Source of the DNA: Sacculina carcini
Lineage: Eukaryota > Arthropoda > Thecostraca > Sacculinidae
Assembly (NCBI GenBank): GCA_916048095.2
Contig: OU696582.1
Span: 5,761,270-5,825,269 of the forward strand
DNA: 64,000 nt
Direction: 5' to 3'
Of this stretch, positions 11,600-20,910 are shown piece by piece. The notes beneath the pieces are model-generated. The model had not been told where the DNA came from. It worked only from the letters and a program-made list of their open reading frames with translations, and did no database searches. The number at the start of each line of letters is the position of its first letter. The first letter of the stretch is position 1. Both the position numbers and the translations under genes were made by a program.

Positions 11600-12523
11600 C
11601 TACTGCAGCAGGTTTGAAACTGTAATGCCTTTCAATTCATCATTGATCTTCACCCAGTCAACATTCTTATTCATGTGTACCAGCCTTAAAATCGTGTAAG
11701 GAGAAACCTTCTGTCTCAGTGTCAACTTCACGGACAGTGACGAGTGATCTGAACTTCCTATTGGAGCTTCCACGTTTACACTCACGATATCTGAGACGTC
11801 TGTCATAACCAAGTCCAAACAGTTTCCCGCTTGATGTGTGGGACCGGACACAATTTGGGTACAGCCAGAAATGTTGCAGAAATCATATGCTGCTCTACCA
11901 TGGGCGTCTGTAGGGGATGTCGACAAGAACCACTCACGGTGATGGGCGTTCATGTCATCCACAAATACAAACGCTGACTTGGTGTTCTTCTCCTGAATTG
12001 TTGACATGGCTGACAAGAGACATTCGTAGATAAAGTCGTTATTGTTTGGATCTCGGTAGGCTCCAGAGATGTAAAAATTCATCAAGGCGGTGTTGACACG
12101 CAGCAGCATAACTCCGTGACAAGTGCAGTCGTGCGCTGTAATTCTCATTGCTGAAAAGACTTTGCATACGTCAACTGCCATGACACGCCGCCTGTTTTTT
12201 GAGTCACGTTTGATTAGCAATGGCTTACTGAAACCTGGCATTAATAGCTCAGATTGATCCCGATAATCGGACACAAGCGTTTCGGTACAGATAACGATGT
12301 CCTTGGAGCGACTGGCTGCTGTCAAGTTTCTGATATTCTCATACAAGCCTCTGATGTAGGCAAAAAGTATATTTGAAAATCGTTTTTGTGGTCGAGGAGA
12401 ACCGGGATTCAATTCAACATAGCCACACATCATCAGCAGAAATGACAAATCCACAGTGTGAGAATGCACACGTACAACGCAAAACAAACATACAAATAAA
12501 CACATAATGCACAACGCATACAA
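11600..12523 (-). pseudogene. LINE ORF2 N-terminal half: 2A-like motif and APE endonuclease
   Basis: The frame starts with a hydrophobic stretch (about residues 1-20) and then F-L-L-M-M-C-G-Y-V-E-L-N-P-G-S at about residues 28-42, matching the 2A consensus (G-D-V-E-x-N-P-G-P) except D to Y and final P to S. The endonuclease follows: I-C-T-E-T-L (catalytic Glu), Y-R-D-P-N-N, V-D-D-M-N-A-H-H (normally G-D-F-N-A-H), and S-S-D-H-S-S near the end. Some LINEs carry an N-terminal 2A that can also act as a signal sequence. The two changes here would be expected to stop ribosome skipping. Confidence 0.75.
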
Positions 12524-12650
12524 GCACTAATACACAACACATAACATTTGCATACGAAATGTCAGAACAAAAAACAAGAATACAACACACATAATACAAA
12601 GCAAACATACACACAAATACACACTCAACAAGAAAAACACTAGAAAACAC

Positions 12651-12840
12651 ATGTGAGAATAATTTATTGAGAGCTCATTGTTATACACATATCACAAAGC
12701 AAAATGTCCAATGGGCGACAACAAAGACATGGTATTAGAGCAACACAGAATTTGTTGGCACCTCAGTGCACACACACCGCAAAATTGAAACAAGGCAGTA
12801 AGAAGAAAGCAGAAAGAGCAACAAAAAAACTTCTAGTAAA
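12651..12840. other. Non-coding gap
   Basis: Between the LINE 5' region and the next LINE tail. Nothing recognisable is seen. Confidence 0.5.
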
Positions 12841-12844
12841 TATA

Positions 12845-13189
12845 TCAAGCGAGGCGGGCACGGTATGACGGCTCAGAGCGAAGCGTAAGGAGTAAGAGAG
12901 TGAGAGACATAATCAAAAAATTTATCAAAGAGATGATTGCGCAGAGAAGAGGAAAACGATAATAAGGATGTGGAGGATATAACATGGGAGGGATGAGAGT
13001 TGTACAAACGTGGAGCATAGAAAGGGAAGGATTTACTAGACCAGGTAGATTCATTGAGGGCTCGTGGAGAGGATGAAGGAAATGGATGACTGAAAAGAAA
13101 GTTATTAGAGAGTGTAAGAAGCTGCATGTACAGATCGGGACAAAACAGATCTGAAGCACAAAATTTGCAAAAATCTCGGTATTATTCAA
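12845..13189 (-). pseudogene. CR1/L2-like LINE RT tail (relict)
   Basis: The frame at 12873-13127 reads W-S-S-K-S-F-P-F-Y-A-P-R-L-Y-N-S-H-P-S-H, then a Ser/Phe-rich tail ending in T-P-Y-A-S-L. It parallels the end of the LINE ORF around 21900 and the relict at 2128-2373. Only the C-terminal end survives. The other open frame over the same bases is a shadow. Confidence 0.55.
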
Positions 13190-13442
13190 AACAGCCCTTC
13201 ACATCATTTTTTTCGGAGTATCATCATTGAATTCGGTGTTCTCTTACTTATTCGAAACATAGTTCGATGAATAGATTGATAAAAAAATATACAAAAAATT
13301 TATCTTAATTGACAACCGTCAATTAACGGCTCCTGTCCTATTAGCCTCTCTGGAAGGAAAAGTAATTGTCACGTAACTCATATTTGGTCATGTTCATTAC
13401 ACTGAAAAAAAAAAATTTCAGGTAGTAATAAGCATGTGACTA

Positions 13443-13683
13443 TGTGGTGTGAACGTGTGGAGTGAGTGTGTGCGAGAGATTGGGCGTGAATGCGTAAACG
13501 TGCTAGTGTATCTGTGTGATCGTGTATGGTTGAATTGTCTTTTGCGTGCGAGAGTGTGTGAGCGAGTGTGTAGAGTCGTTTTCGAAGTGTGATAGTGTTG
13601 CGACCTCTTGTAGGTGTGCGTGGGGCAGTCATGCCCACCCGCGCCTGTCTGTAATATATTTTAGTTTTTCAGTTTCGTCTACA
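13443..13683 (-). repeat. LTR copy (left) of the short element
   Basis: 241 bp, about 90% similar to 14376-14610 by eye. It contains a GC-rich hairpin at 13612-13646. Confidence 0.85.
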
Positions 13684-14248
13684 AGCTTTTTCGACCTTTT
13701 TGTTTTGGAAATGTGGTTTGTCTGCGACCCGGCTTCAGTAGGGGAGTGCCCTCTAGTATCAGCAGCGGCCTAGAAAACTTGGTGGAGGAGTTCGGCTCAG
13801 GCTCAGGCTCAGGAGGACAGCGGGAGAGCATAGCGCCGGCAGGAGTCAGCGGGAGAGTTGCGGCCGAGGGATGCTCTTCGTCCCGTCTGCACTGGTGTTG
13901 GACTCGTCGCCGGGCAGCTAGAAGATCGCTGATGGAGGCTGCTGGTGCTGGAGGGCAGGCGAAAGAAAGGTGATACTGAAGCCGGATGAGAAAACGAAGA
14001 AGTTGAGACGACGGCGCGGCTTGCATGTCCGGCGGTGTCACGGCTGTCTGCGGCAGGGTGCTGAATAGCGCGGTGTCGGTGGGAACACGGTGGATGCTGG
14101 GGCCGAGGTGTTGTGCCCTGTCGCGGCAGCCGGTTATGAAGCAGACGGCAGGCTGCGGCGTAGCACTGAAGAGCACGGGCGGAGGCGGGAGCGTGGTGGA
14201 CGCTGGGGCCTGACGTGTTGTGCTTCGCCGCAGCCACGGTGTGTGCAT
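13679..14248 (-). CDS. Proline-rich ORF inside the short LTR element, function unknown
   Basis: 189 codons filling most of the internal region, rich in Pro, Ala, Ser and Arg, with no zinc knuckle, protease or capsid motif that I recognise. The GC content is much higher than in the flanking DNA. It may be a remnant of gag or chance openness in GC-rich sequence; the opposite strand is also partly open. I favour non-coding or relict. Confidence 0.25.
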   Translation of the reverse strand: MHTPWLRRSTTRQAPASTTLPPPPVLFSATPQPAVCFITGCRDRAQHLGPSIHRVPTDTALFSTLPQTAVTPPDMQAAPSSQLLRFLIRLQYHLSFACPPAPAASISDLLAARRRVQHQCRRDEEHPSAATLPLTPAGAMLSRCPPEPEPEPNSSTKFSRPLLILEGTPLLKPGRRQTTFPKQKGRKSL

Positions 14249-14375
14249 CTAGTAGAGGCTGTCGTCTGGTTAAGTTTTCTTGATTGTTTGGCTTTGCTGG
14301 TTTGCATGGTTCACGTTCTTTGTATTGTCTGTTCTTTAGTTCGTTTATATTTGATTCTTTATAAACAGGTGGAGG

Positions 14376-14610
14376 TGTGGTGTGAGCGTGTGGATTGAGA
14401 GTGTGTGCGAGAGATTGGGTATGAAAGCGTGAGCGTGTTAGTGTGTCTGTGCGATCGTGTATGGTTGAATTGTGTTTTGCGTGCGAGAGTGTGTGAGCGA
14501 ATGTGTAGAGTCGTGTTCGAAGTTTGGTAGTGTTGCGACCTCTTGTAGGTGCGCGTGGGACAGTGATGCCCACGCGCGCCTGTCTGTAATATATTTTAGT
14601 TTTCGTTACA
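14376..14610 (-). repeat. LTR copy (right) of the short element
   Basis: 235 bp, containing the hairpin 14547-14581. Just inside it the minus strand reads CCTCCACCTGTTTATAAAG, which I cannot match to a tRNA 3' end. Confidence 0.85.
14547..14581. other. GC-rich hairpin in LTR (best copy)
   Basis: Read on the minus strand: AGGCGCGCGTGGG, loop CATCACTGT, CCCACGCGCACCT, a 13-bp stem with one mismatch. Related copies occur at 13612-13646 and 61539-61573. Confidence 0.8.
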
Positions 14611-14893
14611 GACTACCTGAAGAGAGAAGAGAAATGAGTGGAGAGATACTTGATACTAAAATTAAAAAGAACCATCAATTGGCGGCTCTGCTCGGGCTCA
14701 ATGGTCGGGGCCTCAATGGGCTCAATGGTCGGGGCCTACTATAAATATATAGGAACTATACTCTTAAATGTACATGTACTTAACTATACTCTTAATGTAT
14801 ATCATGGTTATAATATGGTTTGAGTGTTTATTTGCAATAAGACGTTTACATAATCCCATATAGACGACGTGATTGACGCTCATGTGACGTCAG

Positions 14894-15039
14894 GACGATG
14901 CTGGATGAGTACGAACATCATCTGGTGAAAGCCGCTCGATCCGGGGTGTTCTTCGGCACGGGCAACTTCAGCACTCACGTCTTCAACTGGGACTACATGC
15001 ACTCGTTATTCTTCGCTTCGACCGTCCTGACAACCATAG
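14894..15039 (+). CDS. Exon of a two-pore-domain (K2P) potassium channel
   Basis: K2P channels are plasma-membrane dimers that carry background K+ leak. The exon ends in the first pore helix and filter: D-Y-M-H-S-L-F-F-A-S-T-V-L-T-T-I-G, matching the K2P pattern S-F-F-F-A-x-T-V-x-T-T-I-G-Y-G. It stops after the first base of the filter Gly codon and is followed by a GT donor (gtaacc, 15040). An intron inside the first G-Y-G is, to my knowledge, a conserved feature of K2P genes. Upstream residues resemble the extracellular cap/P1 approach. The acceptor (gtcag before 14894) is a guess, with a poor pyrimidine tract. No other exon was found; downstream DNA is filled by gypsy element B in antisense. 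A duplicated gene fragment is possible. Confidence 0.7.
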
Positions 15040-15343
15040 GTAACCATAACCATAGCCCAGTGACGTATTCAGCAATGTTTAAGGAAAATCGGGTTTTAAA
15101 CAAACATGTTTTCTTGTTGGTTTTTTACACTTTGCACACAAAAATCAAAAAAGGATTGTACCATGCTATTTAGTATATAGTTGAACATATTTTAGTACCA
15201 CTTACCAAGAGTTTTGTAAATATTTAGAATAATGATATATCATAAAAATGTTACACATGATCTTGAATTTCACCTTGTAGCATCCATAGGCAACGTAAGT
15301 TTTACACCGCTTCCAATTGCGAAAGCAGTCGATTTTAAACACC
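15040..15343 (+). other. Presumed K2P intron, start
   Basis: Begins with the donor gtaacc. The remainder is AT-rich with no other feature and ends at the LTR of element B. Confidence 0.5.
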
Positions 15344-15623
15344 TGTAGTTCAGTGTATTGAAGAAAGGCAGATAAAGAGAAGAAACACAATAAGGATATG
15401 CACAATATACACAACACCAGACACAATGACGCTACACCACGACAACCCTCAACGCAACACCGTCACTCGCCCACTGCCCGACACATGAGACGCGATACCC
15501 GGGCGCGAGACTTGAAACATGAGACGCGTCATATGCACGCGCTCACACACAATAACATCCTCCCCTAAAGACGCTCTCGCTCAGCTATCTGCAAACGCTT
15601 CGATGAAAGTCAAACTCACACCA
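15344..15623 (-). repeat. 3' LTR of element B
   Basis: 280 bp. The purine tract ACGGGGAGATG precedes it on the minus strand. It is almost identical to 19635-19914. Confidence 0.92.
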
Positions 15624-15904
15624 CATCTCCCCGTGATCTAAAGATCACACACAACTCACACACTCACACACATACCCAACCACACAGGCAGACACACTTA
15701 GTTAAGCATCATTCAGGTTATTAAACACTTTCCGCGGCGAAAACAACAATGAAAAGCGAAAAACGCAGCACACAATACTCAAATCGCATATACGCACGCC
15801 ATAAAAAGAAACAGTAAACATATGGCAAACTCACAGTAGCCAACTTTAACAGGCTAAACAATATCGAACAAATGAGACTCAAGCACGACACAAATAACAC
15901 AATT

Positions 15905-17959
15905 CTAAACGTAATCTCTCATCCATACTGGAGGTCTTACGTTCCGCTGTGGACGCGCCACTGGTTCATGATCGGTTGGGGGCACATCGCTAATTCTGTT
16001 ATCATTACGCCCCGCTGTGAATGTTTCACCATCATCTGAGTTCCCAACAGATGTTATAGCTTGGTCTGAGTTTCGAACAGGTCTTACATCCAGATAGTGT
16101 CTAGGCACACCATCGACGTCCAAGTTGTTTCTCGAATGTATGTCAGTCACTATGCCTCTGGACCACTGAGCTGTGCAACGAGAGTTGGGATGTTTAACCC
16201 AAACCTCATCGCCTACTTTGATTGACCCAGCATGTTCACCCTCGTTCGGCTTTTCTACCACAACTGACGGATATCGCCATGTGTAAGTGAAAACCGACCT
16301 CTGTGGTACCGACATCTCATCTTGATGGAAACGCGGGGTGCTGTTGTACCAGTACACTGCCTCAATGGGCGTTATACCACCTCTCTCAGCAATCACCTTG
16401 ATGGTCCTATGGTGTCGCTCTACTATGCCGTTGCCGGACGGTCGGTACGCTGCTCGAAAAAATCGTATGATATTCCAACGAGACAGCATCTCGCCAAGAA
16501 GATGTGAACGAAACGCCGTGCTGTTGTCTAGTAACAATTCCTTCACTGGGCCTCGTTCATAGAAAATACTTTCCAGTTCTGATGATATTTGTTCCGCGTC
16601 CTCTCTTTTCAATTTGCGCCATATGGCAAATCGTCCCGGGCCACAATCTACTACTGACAAGTATGGCACCTGTTGGTAATGAGTCACATCTACCGCTAGT
16701 CTTTTCCAGTTCTCGTTGATGTGCAATTCGCCCGGTGAATGAACGACTGGAGCGGGATCTATTGACTGGCAACGATCACAATTCTGTATTACCGTCTTTA
16801 CTTGATCTTTCGATATGTTTGGGTCTATCTTTCTCGCCAAGTACATAGTTCGCTCCACCCCCATGTGATGTTTTTCATGCAGTTCTTTCACATCCACTGT
16901 GGCCGCACAATAGTTCTCACACACAGCGCCTGTTTTCATCAGCCAATTCTTCCTGACTCGAGTCAGAATGTCGGCTTTGTTCTTATCGGTAGGCACCAGC
17001 GTAATTTTTATGTTCAATCCCAACTCGGAGATAAGCTCCTTCAGATTTCCTAAACGCCGTATAATAAGCAACTCTGCTGCACCCTTTGTCTTAATTCGCC
17101 TGTCACCGTCAAGTACTGTCTTCACCCAGGCCTCTACAGTAGCCGAGTCTGTTCTTAGCTCCACATCCTTCAACTCCCATTTAATAGCCAAATTGACGCC
17201 TTTCATAATTGCGTCAAGCTCTGCCACGTTGATATGGCTCGCGTCACCTTTCTTGCGAAGCCACGCTGCGTCTTCTACCACTTTTCCGTTCACTTCCAGC
17301 ACAGCACCAATAGCAATGCTACTAGCATCGCTCCAAACAATGCCCCTTCCACCATTTGGCACACACCATACCCCCTTCACTGGATCTTCGACTTTGACTC
17401 TACTGATCACTTCCCTTATCATCGTCTGCGTTCGCTCTCCTACGAGAGCTTCCCACCGTGATCCCTCAGCATGACGCTTTATAAAGCTACATGCGACTCT
17501 AAGCCATCCCGCGACCGGATAGTGGGCCACCAATACACCACATACAGAAAACAGTTCCCGCCTTGTCAACATCGCCGGGATATCAGGTACTGCATTGCCC
17601 CTGTGAAACACAAAATTTCCCTGCTCTCTGGACACTTTCAACCCCAGCACAGCTCCACTTCCTAGAGGCTCTGGACTCTTTGATTTTAGACCAAACTTTT
17701 CCAAATGTTGGATCACTTCTGTTACGCTCACCTGAGATTTATCCACCAGGATATCATCAATGTACGAACTGGTGGCCCGTCGGATAGTGTCGTTCTTACT
17801 CAAGACTGTTTTCAGTATTTTGGACATAATACGCGGAGCGGAACATAAACCAAATCCCACTCGGGTCAGACAGTATGTTTTATTCTTGTACTTGACCAGC
17901 TGGTACGACCACAAGTCTTTGTCAATTCTCAGCTGTAAATAGGCCGATTTCAAATCCAC
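15905..17959 (-). CDS. Pol of element B: RT, RNase H, integrase
   Basis: 684 codons, open. RT: V-G-F-G-L-C-S-A-P and S-Y-I-D-D-I-L-V-D. RNase H: W-S-D-A-S-S-I-A-I-G-A, N-V-A-E-L-D-A-I, T-D-S-A-T-V. Integrase: zinc motif H-E-K-H-H…C-D-R-C, core D-V-T-H-Y, L-D-N-S-T-A-F and N-G-I-V-E-R-H-H, then a Trp-rich end. The true start lies upstream of the first Met and is separated by the frameshift near 18090. No envelope-like ORF follows. The lineage shares 'PVAGWLR' and 'RPSGNGI.ER' with element E or C. Confidence 0.85.
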   Translation of the reverse strand: MDLKSAYLQLRIDKDLWSYQLVKYKNKTYCLTRVGFGLCSAPRIMSKILKTVLSKNDTIRRATSSYIDDILVDKSQVSVTEVIQHLEKFGLKSKSPEPLGSGAVLGLKVSREQGNFVFHRGNAVPDIPAMLTRRELFSVCGVLVAHYPVAGWLRVACSFIKRHAEGSRWEALVGERTQTMIREVISRVKVEDPVKGVWCVPNGGRGIVWSDASSIAIGAVLEVNGKVVEDAAWLRKKGDASHINVAELDAIMKGVNLAIKWELKDVELRTDSATVEAWVKTVLDGDRRIKTKGAAELLIIRRLGNLKELISELGLNIKITLVPTDKNKADILTRVRKNWLMKTGAVCENYCAATVDVKELHEKHHMGVERTMYLARKIDPNISKDQVKTVIQNCDRCQSIDPAPVVHSPGELHINENWKRLAVDVTHYQQVPYLSVVDCGPGRFAIWRKLKREDAEQISSELESIFYERGPVKELLLDNSTAFRSHLLGEMLSRWNIIRFFRAAYRPSGNGIVERHHRTIKVIAERGGITPIEAVYWYNSTPRFHQDEMSVPQRSVFTYTWRYPSVVVEKPNEGEHAGSIKVGDEVWVKHPNSRCTAQWSRGIVTDIHSRNNLDVDGVPRHYLDVRPVRNSDQAITSVGNSDDGETFTAGRNDNRISDVPPTDHEPVARPQRNVRPPVWMRDYV

Positions 17960-18015
17960 TATTGATACGTTCTCACCAGCCTTTCTCCATTGTCGAATCG
18001 TCTCATCACATATAT

Positions 18016-18606
18016 CTATCGTGTCATCACCTGTGTGACATCTGACGTGCTCGTTAAGCTCCCGAAAATCCAGGACGGGTCGTACTTTATTTTTGTGGGC
18101 TGGACGACAGCCATGAGAGGAGTAATACCCGCCTGCACGTTACTCTCCCAAGGTACCAATATACCTTCGCTTATCCATTTATTGATCTCTCGATCAAATT
18201 CGTCTTTCACATGATCATCAACTTTCTTGTCATACATAGATATGGTGTTTCTCAACTTCACGGGCTTCTCCTTCCACAGCCATTTAACGGTCCACACATG
18301 ACCATCAAAAATAGCAGAAAAATCTGAGTCCGACACGGTCACTGTTGGTTCGTCAGTATTGTTTGCCCGTTCACCAGATACGTCGCTAGTCACACATGCA
18401 TGTACATCGCCAATGGCATTAACGACCTCCGCCGGGACACTATCAACCCCAAACCACACCCGGCCATTTTTCACTGTGACACCACCCAACCGATCAATAA
18501 CATCCATACCAAGAACAACGCTAACACCACCTATCAACTTATCCGCCACTACGACATGTGCATCTACGCTGACACCGCTTACCACAAGTGTTACACAACC
18601 ATTACC
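18016..18606 (-). pseudogene. Pol of element B: protease end and RT fingers
   Basis: Continues from the protease after the TAG. It contains V-L-G-M-D-V-I-D, then the pre-RT region and the start of RT (P-L-M-A-V-V-Q-P). At about 18090 a one-base change shifts the frame so that the conserved V-R-P-V-L-D-F-R-E-L-N segment is only readable in the frame used by the downstream ORF. Confidence 0.7.
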
Positions 18607-18870
18607 CTAACAAACAACATGACTTCCATCGAAGGCTTTCATAACAGCTTCTCCGCCATAACGAGACACAAAACTAGAATGTACAACAGTCATCGAACAA
18701 CCAGTGTCGACAAGAGCACTGGTTTTCACATTTTCACAGCACACATCAACAAATGGTAATGCATGAAAAGGCGCTTTACCGGTGCAGGGGCGACTGTTGG
18801 CGCATACGCCACCCCTCACTCGTTTCCCAAATTGTTGCACTGCCGAGAAGTATGTCCCACTTTGTTGCAC
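18607..18870 (-). pseudogene. Protease start of pol, element B
   Basis: In the -1 frame relative to gag. The aspartic protease motif is S-A-L-V-D-T-G-C-S-M-T-V-V-H. The frame stops at a TAG (18607) and continues in the same frame at 18016-18585, where the protease flap/end region V-V-L-G-M-D-V-I-D-R-L-G is visible. The TAG is the only stop between these parts, so it is probably a recent mutation; suppression is less likely. Confidence 0.7.
18786..18828 (-). promoter_or_regulatory. -1 ribosomal frameshift signal, gag/pol of element B
   Basis: On the minus strand GGGAAAC (18828-18822) sits in gag phase as G-GGA-AAC. Then come a 5-nt spacer GAGTG and a nested stem: AGGGG (18816-18812) pairs with CCCCT (18790-18786), enclosing TGGCG-TATG-CGCCA (18811-18798). 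The -1 frame continues directly into protease. Heptamer, phase, spacer and structure all match canonical retroelement frameshift sites. Confidence 0.85.
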
Positions 18871-19613
18871 GTATAGCAGGTGGGTACCCGCCCTCTGGTT
18901 GCACGATCACCTCCGTACCTTCGTACATACGGACGTCCATCACGCAGTCCCGTCTGGCAGAAACGCGCCATATGTCCGATCTCGTGACACTGGTAGCACC
19001 TGCCGTTAAATCCTGCCGGTCTCTGCACTGCAGTCTCCGTGAGCTGACATGCCGCACCCTCATGTTGACTCACTGTTGAAACCTGGCGCATTACTGACAC
19101 AGCTGACACAGGTCCACCTTGCTCTCTGTTTTTGGTCATTACTCGAGCGTGACTGATGAGCTCAGACATTTTCATCGTTTGAACATCTGCCATCCTTTGC
19201 AGGCTTGAACGAATATAGCCAGGAAATCCATTGACAAATCGTAATCTGCAAATGTTCTCCAGCCCTTCACTGTGAAAATTTGCAAGACCAGCAAGCCTGC
19301 GAATATCCGTTGCGAACACATCTACCGACTCTCCCGTCCACTTTTTCTCGCACAGCTTTTGGAACGCGCAGAATGAGTCGTCTGCATAAGCCGTCTTCAA
19401 CGCGCTCTCAATTGCATCTGCATCCTCTTGATCTTCTTCTTCCAGCTCCATAAATTGTGCAAGAGCATCGCCTTCCAAATGAAGTGCAATAAAACCCGCC
19501 AGATCATCCACCTTCTTCAATTTAGCCACCAGCTTCAGCTTCTTCAGCCACGATACCACGTCTCCTTCGCCCGTGAACATGCTCAGCGTATAGTCACTTT
19601 TGACCGCCTCCAT
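18816..19613 (-). CDS. Gag of element B (capsid plus two zinc knuckles)
   Basis: 265 codons, intact. The N-terminal half has the capsid-like pattern F-T-G-E-G-D-V-V-S-W-L-K-K-L-K-L-V, then F-x-x-L-C-E-K-K-W-T-G-E-S-V-D-V-F-A. Two CCHC knuckles close the protein: C-Y-Q-C-H-E-I-G-H-M-A-R-F-C (near 210) and C-Y-T-C-N-K-V-G-H-T-S-R-Q-C (near 247). The ATG lies 21 nt after the 5' LTR. The stop lies 4 nt past the GGGAAAC slippery heptamer that leads into the protease frame. Confidence 0.85.
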   Translation of the reverse strand: MEAVKSDYTLSMFTGEGDVVSWLKKLKLVAKLKKVDDLAGFIALHLEGDALAQFMELEEEDQEDADAIESALKTAYADDSFCAFQKLCEKKWTGESVDVFATDIRRLAGLANFHSEGLENICRLRFVNGFPGYIRSSLQRMADVQTMKMSELISHARVMTKNREQGGPVSAVSVMRQVSTVSQHEGAACQLTETAVQRPAGFNGRCYQCHEIGHMARFCQTGLRDGRPYVRRYGGDRATRGRVPTCYTCNKVGHTSRQCNNLGNE

Positions 19614-19622
19614 AACGTATGT

Positions 19623-19634
19623 GGCCGGTTAGCT
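19623..19634 (-). promoter_or_regulatory. Unusual primer-binding site: complement of tRNA-Ile nucleotides 1-12
   Basis: The plus strand reads GGCCGGTTAGCT directly against the LTR edge, identical to the first 12 nt of metazoan tRNA-Ile (AAU) as I know it (GGCCGGUUAGCUCAG…). On the element strand it is therefore complementary to the tRNA 5' end, with the primer 3' OH falling after U12. No TGG-type site to a tRNA 3' end is present in the 21 nt before gag. Elements C and E have tRNA-Phe nt 1-12 at the same place. Confidence 0.7.
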
Positions 19635-19914
19635 TGTAGTTCAGTGTATTGAAGAAAGGCAGATAAAGAGAAGAAACACAATAAGGATATGCACAATATA
19701 CACAACACCAGACACAATGACGCTACACCACGACAACCCTCAACGCAACACCGTCACTCGCCCACTGCCCGACACATAAGACGCGATACCCGGGCGCGAG
19801 ACTTGAAACATGAGACGCGTCATATGCACGCGCTCACACACAATAACATCCTCCCCTAAAGACGCTCTCGCTCAGCTATCTGCAAACGCTTCGATGAAAG
19901 TCAAACTCACACCA
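19635..19914 (-). repeat. 5' LTR of element B
   Basis: 280 bp, beginning TGGTGTGAG and ending CTACA on the minus strand. Gag starts only 21 nt beyond its inner edge. Confidence 0.92.
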
Positions 19915-20910
19915 AAACACCCACATATGTTTCAAAGTCCAAATCCAAATACCCATTGGACTTATTTATTAAAACCTAGTGACTAAAAATCATTTTGTCC
20001 ATGGAAGTTAATTCATGTTTCTTTTCAGAGTAAACATAGTTTTTGCTTAATTCAGAGGTTTCTAAAAATAGTGTTTTTCATAGAAAATTAAAAGTTTTGT
20101 CGTAAAAATATATGATTTCTCGTAAATACCAACTACAATGCTTCCCCAGCAAAAAACAAAAACGTTGATAAAAAAGTTCCCCACATCGTGCAAACCCATA
20201 AAATCGTGTCAAAGAGTAATATTTATGAAGATTTAAAACGATTTTAATGAACTCATTTACTTATTCTGGAAATATTTGATCATTCCTCTATGAGAAACTT
20301 CATATCTGTAAAAAAACAATTATAAAAAACCATGGTTTTAAAAAAACACTTGGCTTAAGCCATGGTTTAAACCATGTTTTAAACCAAATGGTTCAAACCA
20401 AATGGTTCAAACCAAATGGTTCAAACCAAATGGTTCAAACCAAATGGTTCAAACCAAATGGTTCAAACCAAATGGTATAAACAAACAAACCCTGCTTTTG
20501 CCCAACGTTCGGCGATCGCAATACGATGCGATGTATATCGACGTTGGCCAAAATGGTACTTGTCGTGAGTCCATCTGACAGTGGCGCATCTAGTGACTGA
20601 CAGTTAAGCAAGTGACCATCTTGGCCAATCTTTCCTCAGCTGTATGTAGCTCAGTGGTTTTCAAAGTTTTGCGCCAAACTCAAATTATCATTTATAGCAC
20701 CGTTGTTGAGATGACAAGTCAGCCGCCGCGACAACGTTGTCGTCATGTGTGAGATGCACATCCCTCGACATTGCATTTGAATTGGCACACGACGCGAGGA
20801 TGATGTAGATGCGCGGGCTATAGAGACAGATCAATCCCATAACAGCTTTTTGGATGAAAACAAAATAGTGTTGTTAAAATATACTCACGAATATATACAT
20901 ATATATATAT
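19915..20910. other. Non-coding stretch with 14-bp minisatellite
   Basis: AT-rich, no gene recognised. It holds seven copies of a 14-bp unit at 20381-20476 and a TA-rich run just before the hairpin at 20911. It may be intronic to the K2P gene. Confidence 0.5.
20381..20476. repeat. 14-bp minisatellite
   Basis: aaaccaaatggttc repeated about seven times. Each unit contains ACCAAATGGT, which is nearly self-complementary. Related 'ccatggtttaaaccatg' text lies just before it. Confidence 0.9.

Larger units (their letters stand above)
9659..12650 (-). mobile_element. CR1/L2-type LINE, decayed
   Basis: Minus-strand order is signal-like hydrophobic N terminus, 2A-like motif, APE-type endonuclease (about 11600-12430), linker, RT (about 10350-11105) and a C-terminal tail ending at 9659. 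The 3' end runs within about 20 bp into a 20-bp tandem repeat, as expected for LINEs of this group, which end in short repeats. Several in-frame stops (11106, 10857) and frameshifts break the ORF. The 5' end is not defined; CA-rich DNA begins at about 12470. Confidence 0.8.
13443..14610 (-). mobile_element. Short non-autonomous LTR element (TRIM/LARD-like)
   Basis: Direct repeats at 13443-13683 (241 bp) and 14376-14610 (235 bp) have TG/CA ends and flank 692 bp. A perfect 5-bp target duplication GACTA lies outside them (13438-13442 and 14611-14615). There is no protease, RT or integrase. Orientation is inferred from the LTR ends (TGTAACGAAAAC reading on minus) and a purine-rich tract inside 13684-13720. 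The 5-bp duplication is compatible with gypsy or BEL integrases; the helper is unknown. Confidence 0.85.
15344..19914 (-). mobile_element. Ty3/gypsy-type LTR retrotransposon with 5'-tRNA-Ile primer site (element B)
   Basis: LTRs of 280 bp at 15344-15623 and 19635-19914, nearly identical, so insertion is recent. The outer flanks share 7 bp AAACACC. Gag and pol overlap with a -1 frame change at a slippery site. Pol order is protease, RT, RNase H, integrase. The sequence just inside the 5' LTR is the complement of the first 12 nt of tRNA-Ile. One in-frame TAG (18607) and one frameshift (about 18090) break pol. It is the same lineage as elements C and E. It lies downstream of the K2P exon, antisense to it. 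Confidence 0.9.

Noticed and set aside
13809..14573. 254-codon minus frame overlapping the short LTR element
   Set aside because: Crosses an LTR boundary and lies in another frame than the internal ORF; composition reflects GC-rich repeats.
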